From positions 1 to 64,000 of the forward strand of contig NZ_LQPP01000047.1 of assembly GCF_002102345.1 (NCBI RefSeq): a DNA stretch of 64,000 nt, read 5' to 3'. The position numbers and the translations under genes were made by a program. This DNA is from Mycolicibacterium peregrinum (GTDB lineage: Bacteria > Actinomycetota > Actinomycetes > Mycobacteriales > Mycobacteriaceae). This document shows, piece by piece, positions 18,041-26,563 of the stretch. Position 1 is the first letter of the stretch, and each line of letters opens with the position of its first letter. The notes under the pieces are model-generated. The model had not been told where the DNA came from. It worked only from the letters and a program-made list of their open reading frames with translations, and searched no databases.

Positions 18041-18874
18041 ATGAGCACCGTGCAGCGCGGGCGTGACGCCGATCGGACGGCCCAGTTGACCGCCGCACTC
18101 GGTGCCGCGCGGGCGCGTCTGGCGCGGGCCGCAGAATCGGTCGGGCGAAATGTCAATGAAATTGAATTGCTTCCGATCACGAAATACTTTCCGGCCTCCG
18201 ATGTCATTATTCTCAATCAATTAGGGTGCCTCGCATTTGGTGAATCCCGCGAACAAGAGGCTGCGGATAAAGTCGATTCTGTTCGCGCGGAATTAACGGA
18301 TGTTCCGATTCGCTGGCACATGGTGGGGCGCATCCAGCGGAAGAAGGCGCGGGCCGTCGCGGGCTGGGCGCACACCGCGCACTCGGTGGACAGTGTCCGT
18401 CTGCTGAGCGCACTGGACCGGGCCGTGGGCGAGGCCTTGGCCGCGGGCACGCGGACCGAGCCGCTGCGCGTGTACATCCAGATCAGTCTCGACGGGGACA
18501 CCGAACGGGGCGGGGTCGATGTGGACGCCCCCGATCTCGTCGACGAAATCTGTGGGTCAGCGAACTCCGCCGAGGCGTTGGAGTTCGTCGGTCTGATGGG
18601 AATCCCGCCACTGGCGTGGGATCCCGACGACGCTTTTGCGCGGCTGGCCGCCGAGCGGGAGCGGGTGCAGCGCGACTACCAGCACCGGCTCGAGCTGTCG
18701 GCGGGAATGTCCGGAGATCTCGAAAGCGCCGTCAAACACGGATCGACGTGTGTGCGTGTCGGAACCGCGCTGATGGGGCAACGCCCGCTAACGTCACCGG
18801 AAGTAGTCACACCAGTCACATCTTCATCACAGACACCACCACCCCCATCGTCAGCAGAAGGGTCGCCGAGATGA
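18041..18874 (+). CDS. YggS-family PLP homeostasis protein
   Basis: Pyridoxal-phosphate-binding TIM-barrel protein of the YggS/PROSC family, involved in vitamin B6 balance and lacking a known enzymatic reaction. 277 residues; the PLP lysine is in LLPITKYFPA (the usual form is VSKT.P), and WHMVGRIQRKKA and HGSTCVRVGTALMG follow. The first third (18148-18310) is clearly AT-richer than the surroundings and uses TTA codons at 18221 and 18293. The last 20 residues are Ser/Pro-rich and run into sepF with a 4-bp overlap. Confidence 0.92.
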   Translation: MSTVQRGRDADRTAQLTAALGAARARLARAAESVGRNVNEIELLPITKYFPASDVIILNQLGCLAFGESREQEAADKVDSVRAELTDVPIRWHMVGRIQRKKARAVAGWAHTAHSVDSVRLLSALDRAVGEALAAGTRTEPLRVYIQISLDGDTERGGVDVDAPDLVDEICGSANSAEALEFVGLMGIPPLAWDPDDAFARLAAERERVQRDYQHRLELSAGMSGDLESAVKHGSTCVRVGTALMGQRPLTSPEVVTPVTSSSQTPPPPSSAEGSPR

Positions 18875-19509
18875 GCACACTGCACAAGGTCAAGGCCTAC
18901 TTCGGCATGGCGCCGATGGAGGACTATGACGACGAGTACTACGAGGACGACGATCGCGGTGCGGCCCGTAGCTACGCCCGGCGTCCCCGTGACGAGCGGT
19001 TCGAAGAGGACAGCTACGGCTACGAGGCTCCCGAGTATGACGAGGGCCCGGCCTACCGGGGCGGGTACCCCGGCGGTTTCCCCGACGAACAGCGGTTCGA
19101 TGCCCGGATGCGCGCCCCCCGCGAATTCGACCGTGCCGCACCACGTCTGGGCGCGCTGTCCGGATCCACCCGGGGCGCCCTGGCGATGGATCCCCGCCGG
19201 ATGGCCGAGCTGTTCGAAGCAGGCAGCCCGCTGGCGAAGATCACCACCCTGCGGCCCAAGGACTACAGCGAGGCACGCACCATCGGCGAGCGGTTCCGGG
19301 ACGGCACCCCGGTGATCATGGACCTGGTGTCGATGGACAACGCCGACGCAAAGCGCCTGGTCGACTTCGCCGCCGGGCTGGCGTTCGCACTGCGCGGATC
19401 GTTCGACAAGGTGGCGACGAAGGTGTTCCTGCTGTCGCCGGCCGACGTCGACGTCAGCGCCGAGCAGCGGCGCAGGATCGCCGAGGCCGGCTTCTACGCC
19501 TATCAGTAG
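18871..19509 (+). CDS. sepF: Cell division protein SepF
   Basis: Membrane anchor and bundler of FtsZ in bacteria lacking FtsA. 212 residues, starting MSTLHKVKAYFGM, an amphipathic membrane-binding helix. An acidic, Tyr-rich linker follows, then the conserved DUF552 domain (about 125-212) with TLRPKDYSEARTIGERFRDG and a C-terminal FYAYQ. The ATG at 18871 overlaps the yggS stop; the longer open frame upstream is in another gene. Confidence 0.97.
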   Translation: MSTLHKVKAYFGMAPMEDYDDEYYEDDDRGAARSYARRPRDERFEEDSYGYEAPEYDEGPAYRGGYPGGFPDEQRFDARMRAPREFDRAAPRLGALSGSTRGALAMDPRRMAELFEAGSPLAKITTLRPKDYSEARTIGERFRDGTPVIMDLVSMDNADAKRLVDFAAGLAFALRGSFDKVATKVFLLSPADVDVSAEQRRRIAEAGFYAYQ

Positions 19510-19525
19510 AGCCGCGGCGTGAGTC

Positions 19526-19543
19526 GCGGCGCTGTGGCGCCGC
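19526..19543 (+). terminator. GC hairpin downstream of sepF
   Basis: A perfect 7-bp stem (GCGGCGC / GCGCCGC) with a TGTG loop lies 17 bp after the sepF stop. There is no T-run, which is common for mycobacterial hairpins. It may be a weak terminator or an mRNA end stabiliser before yggT. Confidence 0.4.
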
Positions 19544-19687
19544 CGCGCATGCCTGAGGTCCGAAAGGGCCCCGGGTAGGCTGGCGGCGTCGCACTATCGG
19601 CTGACCACGTCATCTGTGTGAGATGTGTCCGGCCTACGGCGACCTGTATCCAATGTCACACATCCTGCTGTAGTGAGGTCGGCTCAG

Positions 19688-19978
19688 TTGTCGCTGTTCT
19701 TCGAAATTCTCGGTTTCGCGCTGTTCGTGTTCTGGCTGCTGCTCATCGCGCGCGTCGTCGTCGAGTTCATCCGGTCCTTCAGTCGCGACTGGCACCCCAA
19801 GGGGCTGACCGTCGTGATCCTGGAGCTCATCATGACCGTGACCGATCCGCCGGTGAAACTGCTGCGGCGGCTCATTCCCCAGCTCACGATAGGCGCCGTG
19901 CGCTTCGACCTGTCGATCATGGTGCTGCTTCTCGCGGCGTTCATCGGGATGCAATTGGCGTTCAATGCGTCGATGTAG
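19688..19978 (+). CDS. YggT-family integral membrane protein
   Basis: Small membrane protein (96 residues from TTG 19688) with two hydrophobic segments, LFFEILGFALFVFWLLLIA and the C-terminal FDLSIMVLLLAAF, around a conserved loop with TDPPVKLLRRLIPQLTIG. YggT proteins sit between sepF and divIVA in many Gram-positives and are thought to act in division or osmotic tolerance; the role is not established. TTG 19688 has GAGG 10 nt upstream and matches the usual length; GTG 19673 is the alternative. Confidence 0.85.
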   Translation: MSLFFEILGFALFVFWLLLIARVVVEFIRSFSRDWHPKGLTVVILELIMTVTDPPVKLLRRLIPQLTIGAVRFDLSIMVLLLAAFIGMQLAFNASM

Positions 19979-20184
19979 AACGTCTGCGCGAGTGGGTGGA
20001 GAGACCCGCTCTCGGCGTTTGCCGAATGGTCCACAAATGCGTAAGAAGATTGAAATTCGTTCTTAAAAATAGGCCTCCACTGCAACCGCCGGGTCTGGTG
20101 TGACAGGATGGACTCCAGTTGCGATCAAGCAAGGCTTTACACTTTGAGATCGGTTGACGGTCCAAGACTTCAAGGGGGCAGACA

Positions 20185-21009
20185 ATGCCGCTCACACCAG
20201 CGGACGTCCATAACGTCGCGTTCAGCAAGCCGCCCATCGGCAAACGTGGCTACAACGAGGACGAGGTCGATGCCTTTCTCGATCTGGTTGAGAACGAGCT
20301 GACTCGGCTCATCGAGGAGAACGCCGATCTCCGGCAGCGCGTGTCCGAGCTCGATTCTGAGCTGGCATCTGCGCGGTCCGGAGCGGGCGGCGCTCAGTCC
20401 ACCCAGTCCATCCCGCTCTACGAGCCGGAGCCCGAGCCCACCCCGCCGCCCCAGCCGGTCTACGAGGCCCCGGCGGCGCCGGTCGCCCCTCCCGCTCCGC
20501 AGAGCGAGGACACCGCTGTTCGTGCTGCCCGGGTGCTCAGCCTGGCGCAGGACACCGCAGACCGCCTGACCTCCACGGCCAAGGCCGAGTCGGAGAAGCT
20601 GCTGTCGGACGCGCGGGCCCAGGCCGACGCCATGGTCAGCGATGCCCGCAAGACCGCCGAGACCACGGTCTCGGAGGCCCGGACCCGTGCCGACGCGATG
20701 CTGGCCGATGCGCAGACCCGCTCGGAGACCCAGCTGCGCCAGGCGCAGGAGAAGGCCGACGCGCTGCAGGCCGACGCCGAGCGCAAGCACTCCGAGATCA
20801 TGGGGACGATCAATCAGCAGCGCACGGTCCTGGAGGGCCGCCTGGAGCAGCTGCGCACGTTCGAGCGTGAGTACCGGACCCGTCTGAAGACCTACCTGGA
20901 GTCTCAGCTGGAAGAGCTGGGCCAGCGCGGTTCGGCCGCTCCGGTGGACTCCAGCGCCAACAACGACTCGGCAGGTGGTTTCAGCCAGTTCAACCGCGGC
21001 AACAACTGA
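20185..21009 (+). CDS. wag31: Polar growth scaffold Wag31 (DivIVA)
   Basis: Coiled-coil protein that marks the cell poles and organises apical growth in mycobacteria. 274 residues. The N-terminal membrane-binding domain reads MPLTPADVHNVAFSKPPIGK and NEDEVDAFLDLVENEL. An acidic Pro-rich insert (about 75-112) separates it from a long heptad-rich coiled coil (115-250) made of Ala/Asp/Glu repeats. The ribosome binding site AAGGGGG precedes the ATG. A possible -10, TACACT at 20138-20143, lies in the 206-bp upstream gap, but I see no good -35. Confidence 0.97.
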   Translation: MPLTPADVHNVAFSKPPIGKRGYNEDEVDAFLDLVENELTRLIEENADLRQRVSELDSELASARSGAGGAQSTQSIPLYEPEPEPTPPPQPVYEAPAAPVAPPAPQSEDTAVRAARVLSLAQDTADRLTSTAKAESEKLLSDARAQADAMVSDARKTAETTVSEARTRADAMLADAQTRSETQLRQAQEKADALQADAERKHSEIMGTINQQRTVLEGRLEQLRTFEREYRTRLKTYLESQLEELGQRGSAAPVDSSANNDSAGGFSQFNRGNN

Positions 21010-21080
21010 CCGGCAAGCCCGACTTCCTCACACTGTCGTGAACCGGCCCCATCACGGGCCACCACACTTAGGGTTGAACG

Positions 21081-21452
21081 ATGTTGATCATTGCGCTCGT
21101 GCTTGCCGTCATCGGCCTGGCCGCGCTGGTGACCGCGGTGGTCACCAGCAATGAGTTGATCGCCTGGGTCTGTATCGGCGCCAGCGTGATCGGCGTGCTG
21201 CTGCTGATCGTCGACGCATTGCGGGAACGCTCGCGCGGAACCAAGGCCGGTGCCGCCGAAGACGCTGACACCGCGGCGGCCGACGAGGCCAACGCCACCG
21301 AGACGACCGAGACCTTCGAAGCGGTCGACGAGCCGGTGGACTATCCCGACGAGCTGGTCGCCGAGCCGGAGTCGGATGTCGCCGTGGAGCCCGACGCTGC
21401 CGATGCGGACGTCGAGGTCGACGATTCCGCCGAGAAGTACAACAAGAGCTAG
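21081..21452 (+). CDS. Small membrane protein with acidic tail (Rv2144c-like)
   Basis: 123 residues: two transmembrane helices (about 1-22 and 28-45) joined by SNELIAW, a short basic stop-transfer RERSRGTK, then a strongly acidic, Ala/Asp/Glu-rich cytoplasmic tail of about 70 residues. The position after wag31 matches a conserved mycobacterial gene of unknown function. Its TAG stop is shared base for base (CTAG, 21449-21452) with the stop of the convergent gene. Confidence 0.85.
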   Translation: MLIIALVLAVIGLAALVTAVVTSNELIAWVCIGASVIGVLLLIVDALRERSRGTKAGAAEDADTAAADEANATETTETFEAVDEPVDYPDELVAEPESDVAVEPDAADADVEVDDSAEKYNKS

Positions 21453-22159
21453 CCCTCGCCGGGCTGTGCCAGCAGGCGGCGTACCTCGTCGTCGCTGACC
21501 TGATGGAAGTCTGCGAACGCCTGGCCCACCGCTTCGAACTGGGGCGGGGTGCTGGTGCACACCAGCTCGTCGGCCTCCTCCATGAGTTGACCGCTAACCG
21601 TCGGTGGTCCGACCGGAACTGCCACCACGACCCGTCGCGCGGCCCGTACGGCACGGACCGCGGCCAGCATGGTGGCCCCGGTGGCGATACCGTCGTCCAC
21701 CAGGATCACCGTCCGCCCGGTGAGGTCGGGGGGTGGCGCACCACCGCGATAGGCCTGCTCCCGACGCTCGATCTCGGCGGTCTCGTGCCGGATCGTCTCG
21801 GCGATGGTGTCGTCGTCGATGCCGAGGCGGTTCACCAGCTCATCGTTGAGCACCAGCCCGCCTCCCGAGGCCACCGCACCCATGGCGAGTTCCTGCCATT
21901 GCGGCACGCCCAGCTTGCGGACCACGAACACATCCAGCGGAGCATGCAGGTACGACGCGACTTCCCAGGCGATCGGCACTCCGCCCCGGGCCAGGCCGAG
22001 CACGAGTACCTCGGGTCGGTCTCGATAGGACACCAGCTGCTCGGCCAGGACCCGGCCCGCCTCGTGGCGGTCCTGGTAGGTGCGGTCCCTGCTCGCTCGA
22101 AGACTCCAGGTGTTCATCGGCACTGTGGCCGGCGCTGAAGGAGAGTTCCGCCGGCTCAT
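21449..22159 (-). CDS. Phosphoribosyltransferase-domain protein
   Basis: 236 residues with a type I phosphoribosyltransferase fold: the PRPP-binding motif VILVDDGIATGATM lies at about 150-163, and VLGLARGGVPIAWEVA and FVVRKLGVPQWQELAMG precede it. This is the stand-alone family found after wag31 in mycobacteria (Rv2143 position), often described as erythromycin-esterase-associated or competence-type PRTases; the substrate is unknown. It lies 6 bp downstream of the amidotransferase-like gene and is probably cotranscribed with it. Confidence 0.85.
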   Translation of the reverse strand: MSRRNSPSAPATVPMNTWSLRASRDRTYQDRHEAGRVLAEQLVSYRDRPEVLVLGLARGGVPIAWEVASYLHAPLDVFVVRKLGVPQWQELAMGAVASGGGLVLNDELVNRLGIDDDTIAETIRHETAEIERREQAYRGGAPPPDLTGRTVILVDDGIATGATMLAAVRAVRAARRVVVAVPVGPPTVSGQLMEEADELVCTSTPPQFEAVGQAFADFHQVSDDEVRRLLAQPGEG

Positions 22160-22165
22160 GTCAGC

Positions 22166-22888
22166 CTACGTCGATGGCTGGTGCCGGACCACCCGGCTGA
22201 GGAAGCCCCGTACCAGGGTGCGTAGCCGGGATGCCGCGTCGTCGATGAATTCCGTTGTTTGCAAGCGCAATTCGTCGGGGCTACGGCCGATCTCGGCGAC
22301 CGATCCGTCGCGGTCGTGGGCCAGCCAGATTTCCAACAGCCCGGAATCGACTTCCGGGTGGAACTGCAAGGCCAGCGCTGTGCCCAGCACGAAGGCCTGC
22401 GAGGCGTCGGGTGTGCGGGCGATCTCGGTGGCGTCCGGCGGCAGGGTCCAGCGGTCGAAATGCCACTGAAACCATGGGCCGCCCGGAACCAACTGCTCGT
22501 CGTCGGTGACCACGTCGTACCAGCCCACCTCGGGTGCCGGCGACCTGCTGACCGATCCGCCGAGGGCCTGGGCGACGAGCTGCCCGCCGAAGCACACCCC
22601 GAGTACACCGACTCCCGCCTCGACCGCCGCGCGCAGCATGGCCATCTCGGCTCCGACCCAGCTGTCGAGCAGGGACTCGTCGTAGACCGCCCAGCGGGCG
22701 CCCAGCGGAACGATCACGTCATAGTCCGTCGGATCGGGGAAGATCACCTCACCCGCGGGCGCGTCCTCCCGCTCGGGCGCAACGACCTGGAACGTGTGGA
22801 TGTCGAACCCGCATTCGGCGAAGACATCGGCCAGCATGGCTTCGGTGGCCGTGTGGTCGTTTCGCAGGAACAGAACCTTCGATGTCAC
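22166..22888 (-). CDS. Class I glutamine amidotransferase-like protein
   Basis: 240 residues of the GMP-synthase-like amidotransferase family. The nucleophile elbow GVLGVCFGGQ (Cys near 99) and the QFHPEVD motif (His and Glu of the triad) are intact, so it may hydrolyse glutamine or a gamma-glutamyl compound. No synthetase partner is adjacent, so the acceptor is unknown. A perfect 19-bp palindrome lies 30 bp upstream of its start. Confidence 0.88.
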   Translation of the reverse strand: MTSKVLFLRNDHTATEAMLADVFAECGFDIHTFQVVAPEREDAPAGEVIFPDPTDYDVIVPLGARWAVYDESLLDSWVGAEMAMLRAAVEAGVGVLGVCFGGQLVAQALGGSVSRSPAPEVGWYDVVTDDEQLVPGGPWFQWHFDRWTLPPDATEIARTPDASQAFVLGTALALQFHPEVDSGLLEIWLAHDRDGSVAEIGRSPDELRLQTTEFIDDAASRLRTLVRGFLSRVVRHQPST

Positions 22889-22917
22889 GCCGCCATTATG
22901 CGATGCAGTGGAATTTC

Positions 22918-22936
22918 AGGTCTAATTATTAGACCT
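22918..22936. promoter_or_regulatory. Perfect 19-bp palindrome, candidate operator
   Basis: AGGTCTAATTATTAGACCT is an exact inverted repeat around one central T. It lies directly after the P450 stop codon and 30 bp before the amidotransferase start, both on the minus strand. The AT-rich centre and lack of a T-run fit an operator for a TetR/MarR/GntR-type dimer better than a terminator. It also overlaps where a -10 would sit. Confidence 0.6.
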
Positions 22937-24145
22937 TCAGGCTGCCTCGAAGTTCAGCGGCAGTGACGCGGGACCGGTGATACCCGTCATCGGTTTCCAG
23001 GGCGCACGTCCCTCGCACCGGGGGTTGCGCAGCTTGCGGGTGAGTACCCGCAATGCCTCGGTGAGCTCGACCCTGGCCAGATGGACACCCAGGCAGTAGT
23101 GCAAACCGCCGCCGAACGTCATCATGGCCGGGGGCCCGATGCGGTTGACGTCGAATCGTTCGGGTTCGTCGTACACCTGTGGGTCCCGGTTGGCCGCAGC
23201 GAAGTTCACCACCACCTGGGTACCGGCCGGGAAGGTGAGACCGCCCAGTACGGCATCCTCGCGGGCGATCCGCACACTGCTCAGGGCGATCGGTGTGTGG
23301 CGCAGCAGTTCATCGACGAAAAGTGGTGCCATATAAGGGTTCTCGGCGAGCATCAACCACTGGTCTGGATAGTCGCACAGCACTTGGACGGCCGCCGCGA
23401 GTTGATTACGGGTGGTATCGGTACCCGCCAGTATCACGCCACCGGCCAGCATCAGCAGTTCGGAATGCGTGAGGCGGTCACCGTCGACCTCCGCCCGGAC
23501 CAGATCGGAGAGCAGATCGTCGGTGAGGCTGGAGTTCCGTCGCTCCACCATGGCATCGACGTAATCGTCGAGCTGTAACCAGGCCGCCTCGACCGTGTTG
23601 GCATGATCGCCGAGGTTCCAACTGAACATCTTGAAGATGTCATCGGCCCACTGGGAGAACAGATGCCAGTCCTGGCGCGGGGCGCCGAGCAGCGCGCAGA
23701 TCACCGGGATCGGATACTGCACGGCGATGTCGGCAACCATGTCGCAGTGCCCCTCGGGAAGGCAGGGGTCCGTGAGTTCGGTGACGATGTCGACGCAGGT
23801 TTCGCGGAGCCGGTCGGCGCTGCGAGGTGCGAATGCCTTGGCGACGAGTCGGCGCAACCGGGTGTGCGATTCGGTATCGACACCCAGCAGGCTGCTGTTC
23901 GCACGGTCCCACAGCGGGCCGGACGTGATGCCCTGCGCAGCCAGGAACACGCCTTTGGGGATCTCGAAGCGCGCATCGCGCAGGGTCGTGCGGACCAGGT
24001 CGTAGCTCAACAGCTCCGGACCGTGGGACCCCATCGCGATCGGGGAGTGAGCGCGGGCCTGCGCGATCAGCCGGTGTACCGCCTCGGGATCGGTCTCGTG
24101 CTCGTAGTCGAGCGGGGGAAGGTCGGCATCGGTTACCAGCGTCAT
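22937..24145 (-). CDS. Cytochrome P450
   Basis: Soluble bacterial P450, 402 residues. Seen: I-helix oxygen-activation motif AGTDTT, the K-helix ExxR in DELLRHTP, and the heme loop FGGGLHYCLGVHLAR with the cysteine ligand. No ferredoxin or reductase gene is adjacent, so electrons must come from elsewhere. The substrate cannot be read from the sequence. It begins 85 bp downstream of the response regulator gene on the same strand, with an imperfect inverted repeat in between. Confidence 0.95.
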   Translation of the reverse strand: MTLVTDADLPPLDYEHETDPEAVHRLIAQARAHSPIAMGSHGPELLSYDLVRTTLRDARFEIPKGVFLAAQGITSGPLWDRANSSLLGVDTESHTRLRRLVAKAFAPRSADRLRETCVDIVTELTDPCLPEGHCDMVADIAVQYPIPVICALLGAPRQDWHLFSQWADDIFKMFSWNLGDHANTVEAAWLQLDDYVDAMVERRNSSLTDDLLSDLVRAEVDGDRLTHSELLMLAGGVILAGTDTTRNQLAAAVQVLCDYPDQWLMLAENPYMAPLFVDELLRHTPIALSSVRIAREDAVLGGLTFPAGTQVVVNFAAANRDPQVYDEPERFDVNRIGPPAMMTFGGGLHYCLGVHLARVELTEALRVLTRKLRNPRCEGRAPWKPMTGITGPASLPLNFEAA

Positions 24146-24215
24146 GACAGCCTCCGCGTGATCGGGGCAAGAACCTGCTGATAGTGATGCTGGTCTTCCC
24201 GACGCCGCGAGTCGT

Positions 24216-24234
24216 GAGTAGCGGGCTACCTCAC
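24216..24234. promoter_or_regulatory. Inverted repeat GAGTAG-CGGG-CTACCTCAC
   Basis: The core GAGTAG (24216-24221), CGGG, CTAC (24226-24229) resembles the palindrome found at 39951 and 50656. With flanks, GTGAGTAG pairs with CTACCTCAC if one C is bulged. It overlaps the stop codon of the response regulator gene (TCA at 24231-24233), so it could end that transcript or act as an operator for the P450. Confidence 0.35.
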
Positions 24235-24881
24235 TTCGCCCGGTAACGCCGTTCGGGCCTACCCGTTCCGTATTGCAACCGCAGTTCCAACGCCCCGGTG
24301 CTCAGGTAATGCTCCAGATATCGCCGGGCGCTCACGCGCGAAATCCCCACCAGTTCAGCGCATTCCATGGCTGATACCTCACCGGCGGTGCGTACCGCGC
24401 CCATGACGAGGCGACCGGTTTCCGCGCCGAGCCCTTTCGGCAGGACCACCGCCGAGCCGCCGAACAGCGCGTCGATGGTCGACTGATCGGCGCCTCCGCC
24501 GCCCGCGAGTGCCTCGGCGCGGGTGGCGAACGCCGCCAACTTCGTCTGCAACTGATCGAAGTCGAACGGTTTGACCAGGTAATCGGCGGCGCCGCCGTCC
24601 AGCGCGCCCCGGACGGTGTCGAGTTCGCGGGCCGCGGTGACCATGATGACGCCGACCCGGTTGCCCTCGGCGCGCAACCGCTGGAGCACCTCAAGCCCGG
24701 ACATGTCGGGCAGATGGACGTCGAGCAGGATCAGGTCGGGATGCAGCTCGGCGGCCGCGGCCAGCGCGTCGGTCCCGGTCCGCGCCACGCCGACCGGGCG
24801 GAACCCGTCGACGCGTTCGACGAAGCGGCGGTGGATCTCGGCCACCATGAAGTCGTCGTCGACCACCAGTACGTCACGCAT
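24231..24881 (-). CDS. DcuR/CitB-type response regulator
   Basis: 216 residues. Receiver domain with acidic pocket VVDDD (8-10), phospho-acceptor D54 in LILLDVHLPDMSG, and lysine in DYLVKPFDF. The C-terminal part has a helix-turn-helix, SAMECAELVGISRVSARRYLEHY, typical of the CitB/DcuR family that senses carboxylates. It overlaps the kinase gene by 8 bp and, by position, should control the divergent tctCBA transporter. Confidence 0.93.
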   Translation of the reverse strand: MRDVLVVDDDFMVAEIHRRFVERVDGFRPVGVARTGTDALAAAAELHPDLILLDVHLPDMSGLEVLQRLRAEGNRVGVIMVTAARELDTVRGALDGGAADYLVKPFDFDQLQTKLAAFATRAEALAGGGGADQSTIDALFGGSAVVLPKGLGAETGRLVMGAVRTAGEVSAMECAELVGISRVSARRYLEHYLSTGALELRLQYGTGRPERRYRAK

Positions 24882-26496
24882 GCAGTCTCACCACGAACAG
24901 GGCGCCGCCACCTGGCGCGTCGGTGACCTCGACGGCACCCCCGTGCTGGGCCGTCACCAACCGGACCAGGGCCAGGCCGATCCCCCTCCCGCCGGGCACC
25001 TCGGCCTTGGAGGTGACGCCGCGGGAGAAGATGGACTCCCGAAGGTGTTCGGGCACGCCGGGTCCGGAGTCCGAGACCGCCAGCACCAGGCCGGCCGCGT
25101 CGTCGATGCGCACGTCCACCCGTGCGGCTGCCGAGCCCACCGATACGTCGACGGCGTTGTCGATGAGATTGCCCAGCAACGTGATCACGTCGGTGGCCAG
25201 CGCCGGGTCGAGTGCGTCGAGGTGGCTGTCGTCGGTCAGGCCGAGGGTGACCCCGCTCTCGGCGGCCAGTGACGTCTTGGCGATCAGGAGCGCGGCCACC
25301 GCTGGATCTGAGACATGTTGGGTGACAGCCTCGTTGATCTCGGCCCGGCGTCGGGTCAGGGTGCCGACCAGCGTGCGGACCGCGTCGAACTCGCCCAACT
25401 GGGTCAGCCCGGAGATGGTATGCAGCTGATTTGAGAACTCGTGGGTCTGGGCCCGCAGCGTGTCGGTCACGCTGCGGTGTGAGGACAGCTGAGCCTGCAG
25501 TGCGGCGAGCTCGGTGCTGTCACGCATGGTGGTCACCGTACCGATCCTCCTGCCCTGACTGCGGGCGGCGCGGCGGTTGAGTGCCAACACCCGGGACTTC
25601 GTGGTGATCACCACGTCGGATTCTTCGGCGTGAGTTCCCTCGCCGGACAACAGGAATGCCACCACTGCCGGTTCCAGGCCGACCGCATCGACGCGGCGGC
25701 CCACCGCGTCTGCACCGATTCCCAGCAGTTCGGATGCGCTGTCGTTGATCAGTGTGATGGCACCGTCGTTGCTCACCGCCACCACGCCCTCACGGATGCT
25801 GTGCAGCAGGGCTTCTCGGTGATCGGCCAGGGTGGCGATCTCGGCGATGTCCAGGCCACGGGTGTGACGGTTGATTCGTCGCGACAACAACCACGAGGCC
25901 AGCATCCCGAGCGCCGCACCCAGTCCGAGGTAGATGACCAGGCGCTCACCGGCTCCGCCCAACAACTCCCACAGCGACGGGTAGCGCTCGCTGACCGACA
26001 CGATCGCCAGCACCGCGCCGTCGGCGGCCAGGATGGGGACCTGTCCCACCAGGCGGTGCGAGCCGTCGGCATTTCCGTCGCCGGACCAGGCTCGGCCCTC
26101 GTCGGCCCGGCTGCTGCTCAGGTCGAGCCGTCGGCCGATGCGGTCAGGATCGGACGACACCCGCACAGTCCCGGCGGGATCGGTGATCTCGGCCCGCTCG
26201 GCGCCGGACAGGGCCACGGCCCGCTCGACCTCGGGCGCCAGCACCGAAGCGGCGAACGGGTCGGCGTAGCGATCCCGGACGACGGGTGTCGACGCGACGT
26301 TCTCGGCGACCGCGATCATCCGCTGCCCGCGGACATCACGGAACTCCCGCGTGGACTGCGCCACCGACACCGCGGCCACCGCGACCAGTACCACCGCGAC
26401 CACCAGAAGCTGGAACACCAGAAAGCGTGCGGCCAGGCTGCCATTGGGCAAGAACCGGGTGCGTGCGCGTGGTGTCCGCGAGGCTGGTGAACTCAA
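24874..26496 (-). CDS. DcuS/CitA-type sensor histidine kinase
   Basis: 540 residues. Two transmembrane helices (about 24-46 and 190-212) flank an extracytoplasmic PAS-like sensor, followed by a cytoplasmic PAS domain (SIREGVVAVSNDGAITLIN), the H-box AQTHEFSNQLHTISGL typical of the citrate/C4-dicarboxylate kinases, and an ATPase domain with NLIDNAVD, DSGPGVP and GGRGIGLALV. The start codon is TTG with AGGAAG about 10 nt upstream. Divergent from tctC by 67 bp, so the likely ligand is a di- or tricarboxylate. Confidence 0.93.
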   Translation of the reverse strand: MSSPASRTPRARTRFLPNGSLAARFLVFQLLVVAVVLVAVAAVSVAQSTREFRDVRGQRMIAVAENVASTPVVRDRYADPFAASVLAPEVERAVALSGAERAEITDPAGTVRVSSDPDRIGRRLDLSSSRADEGRAWSGDGNADGSHRLVGQVPILAADGAVLAIVSVSERYPSLWELLGGAGERLVIYLGLGAALGMLASWLLSRRINRHTRGLDIAEIATLADHREALLHSIREGVVAVSNDGAITLINDSASELLGIGADAVGRRVDAVGLEPAVVAFLLSGEGTHAEESDVVITTKSRVLALNRRAARSQGRRIGTVTTMRDSTELAALQAQLSSHRSVTDTLRAQTHEFSNQLHTISGLTQLGEFDAVRTLVGTLTRRRAEINEAVTQHVSDPAVAALLIAKTSLAAESGVTLGLTDDSHLDALDPALATDVITLLGNLIDNAVDVSVGSAAARVDVRIDDAAGLVLAVSDSGPGVPEHLRESIFSRGVTSKAEVPGGRGIGLALVRLVTAQHGGAVEVTDAPGGGALFVVRLHA

Positions 26497-26525
26497 CGAA
26501 CAAAACTTCCTTTGCGTCCGAATGG

Positions 26526-26539
26526 GTGACCTGCGTCAC
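26526..26539. promoter_or_regulatory. Inverted repeat in the kinase/tctC divergent promoter
   Basis: GTGAC-CTGC-GTCAC is a perfect 5-bp inverted repeat in the 67-bp gap between the kinase and tctC starts. It is a plausible binding site for the adjacent response regulator. Short repeats like this also arise by chance in high-GC DNA. Confidence 0.35.
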
Positions 26540-26563
26540 GTCATGGGTCCAGTATTGCTGACC

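Noticed and set aside
20119..20143. TTGCGA plus TACACT promoter for wag31
   Set aside because: A 13-nt spacer does not fit; TACACT alone could be a -10 but is weak evidence.
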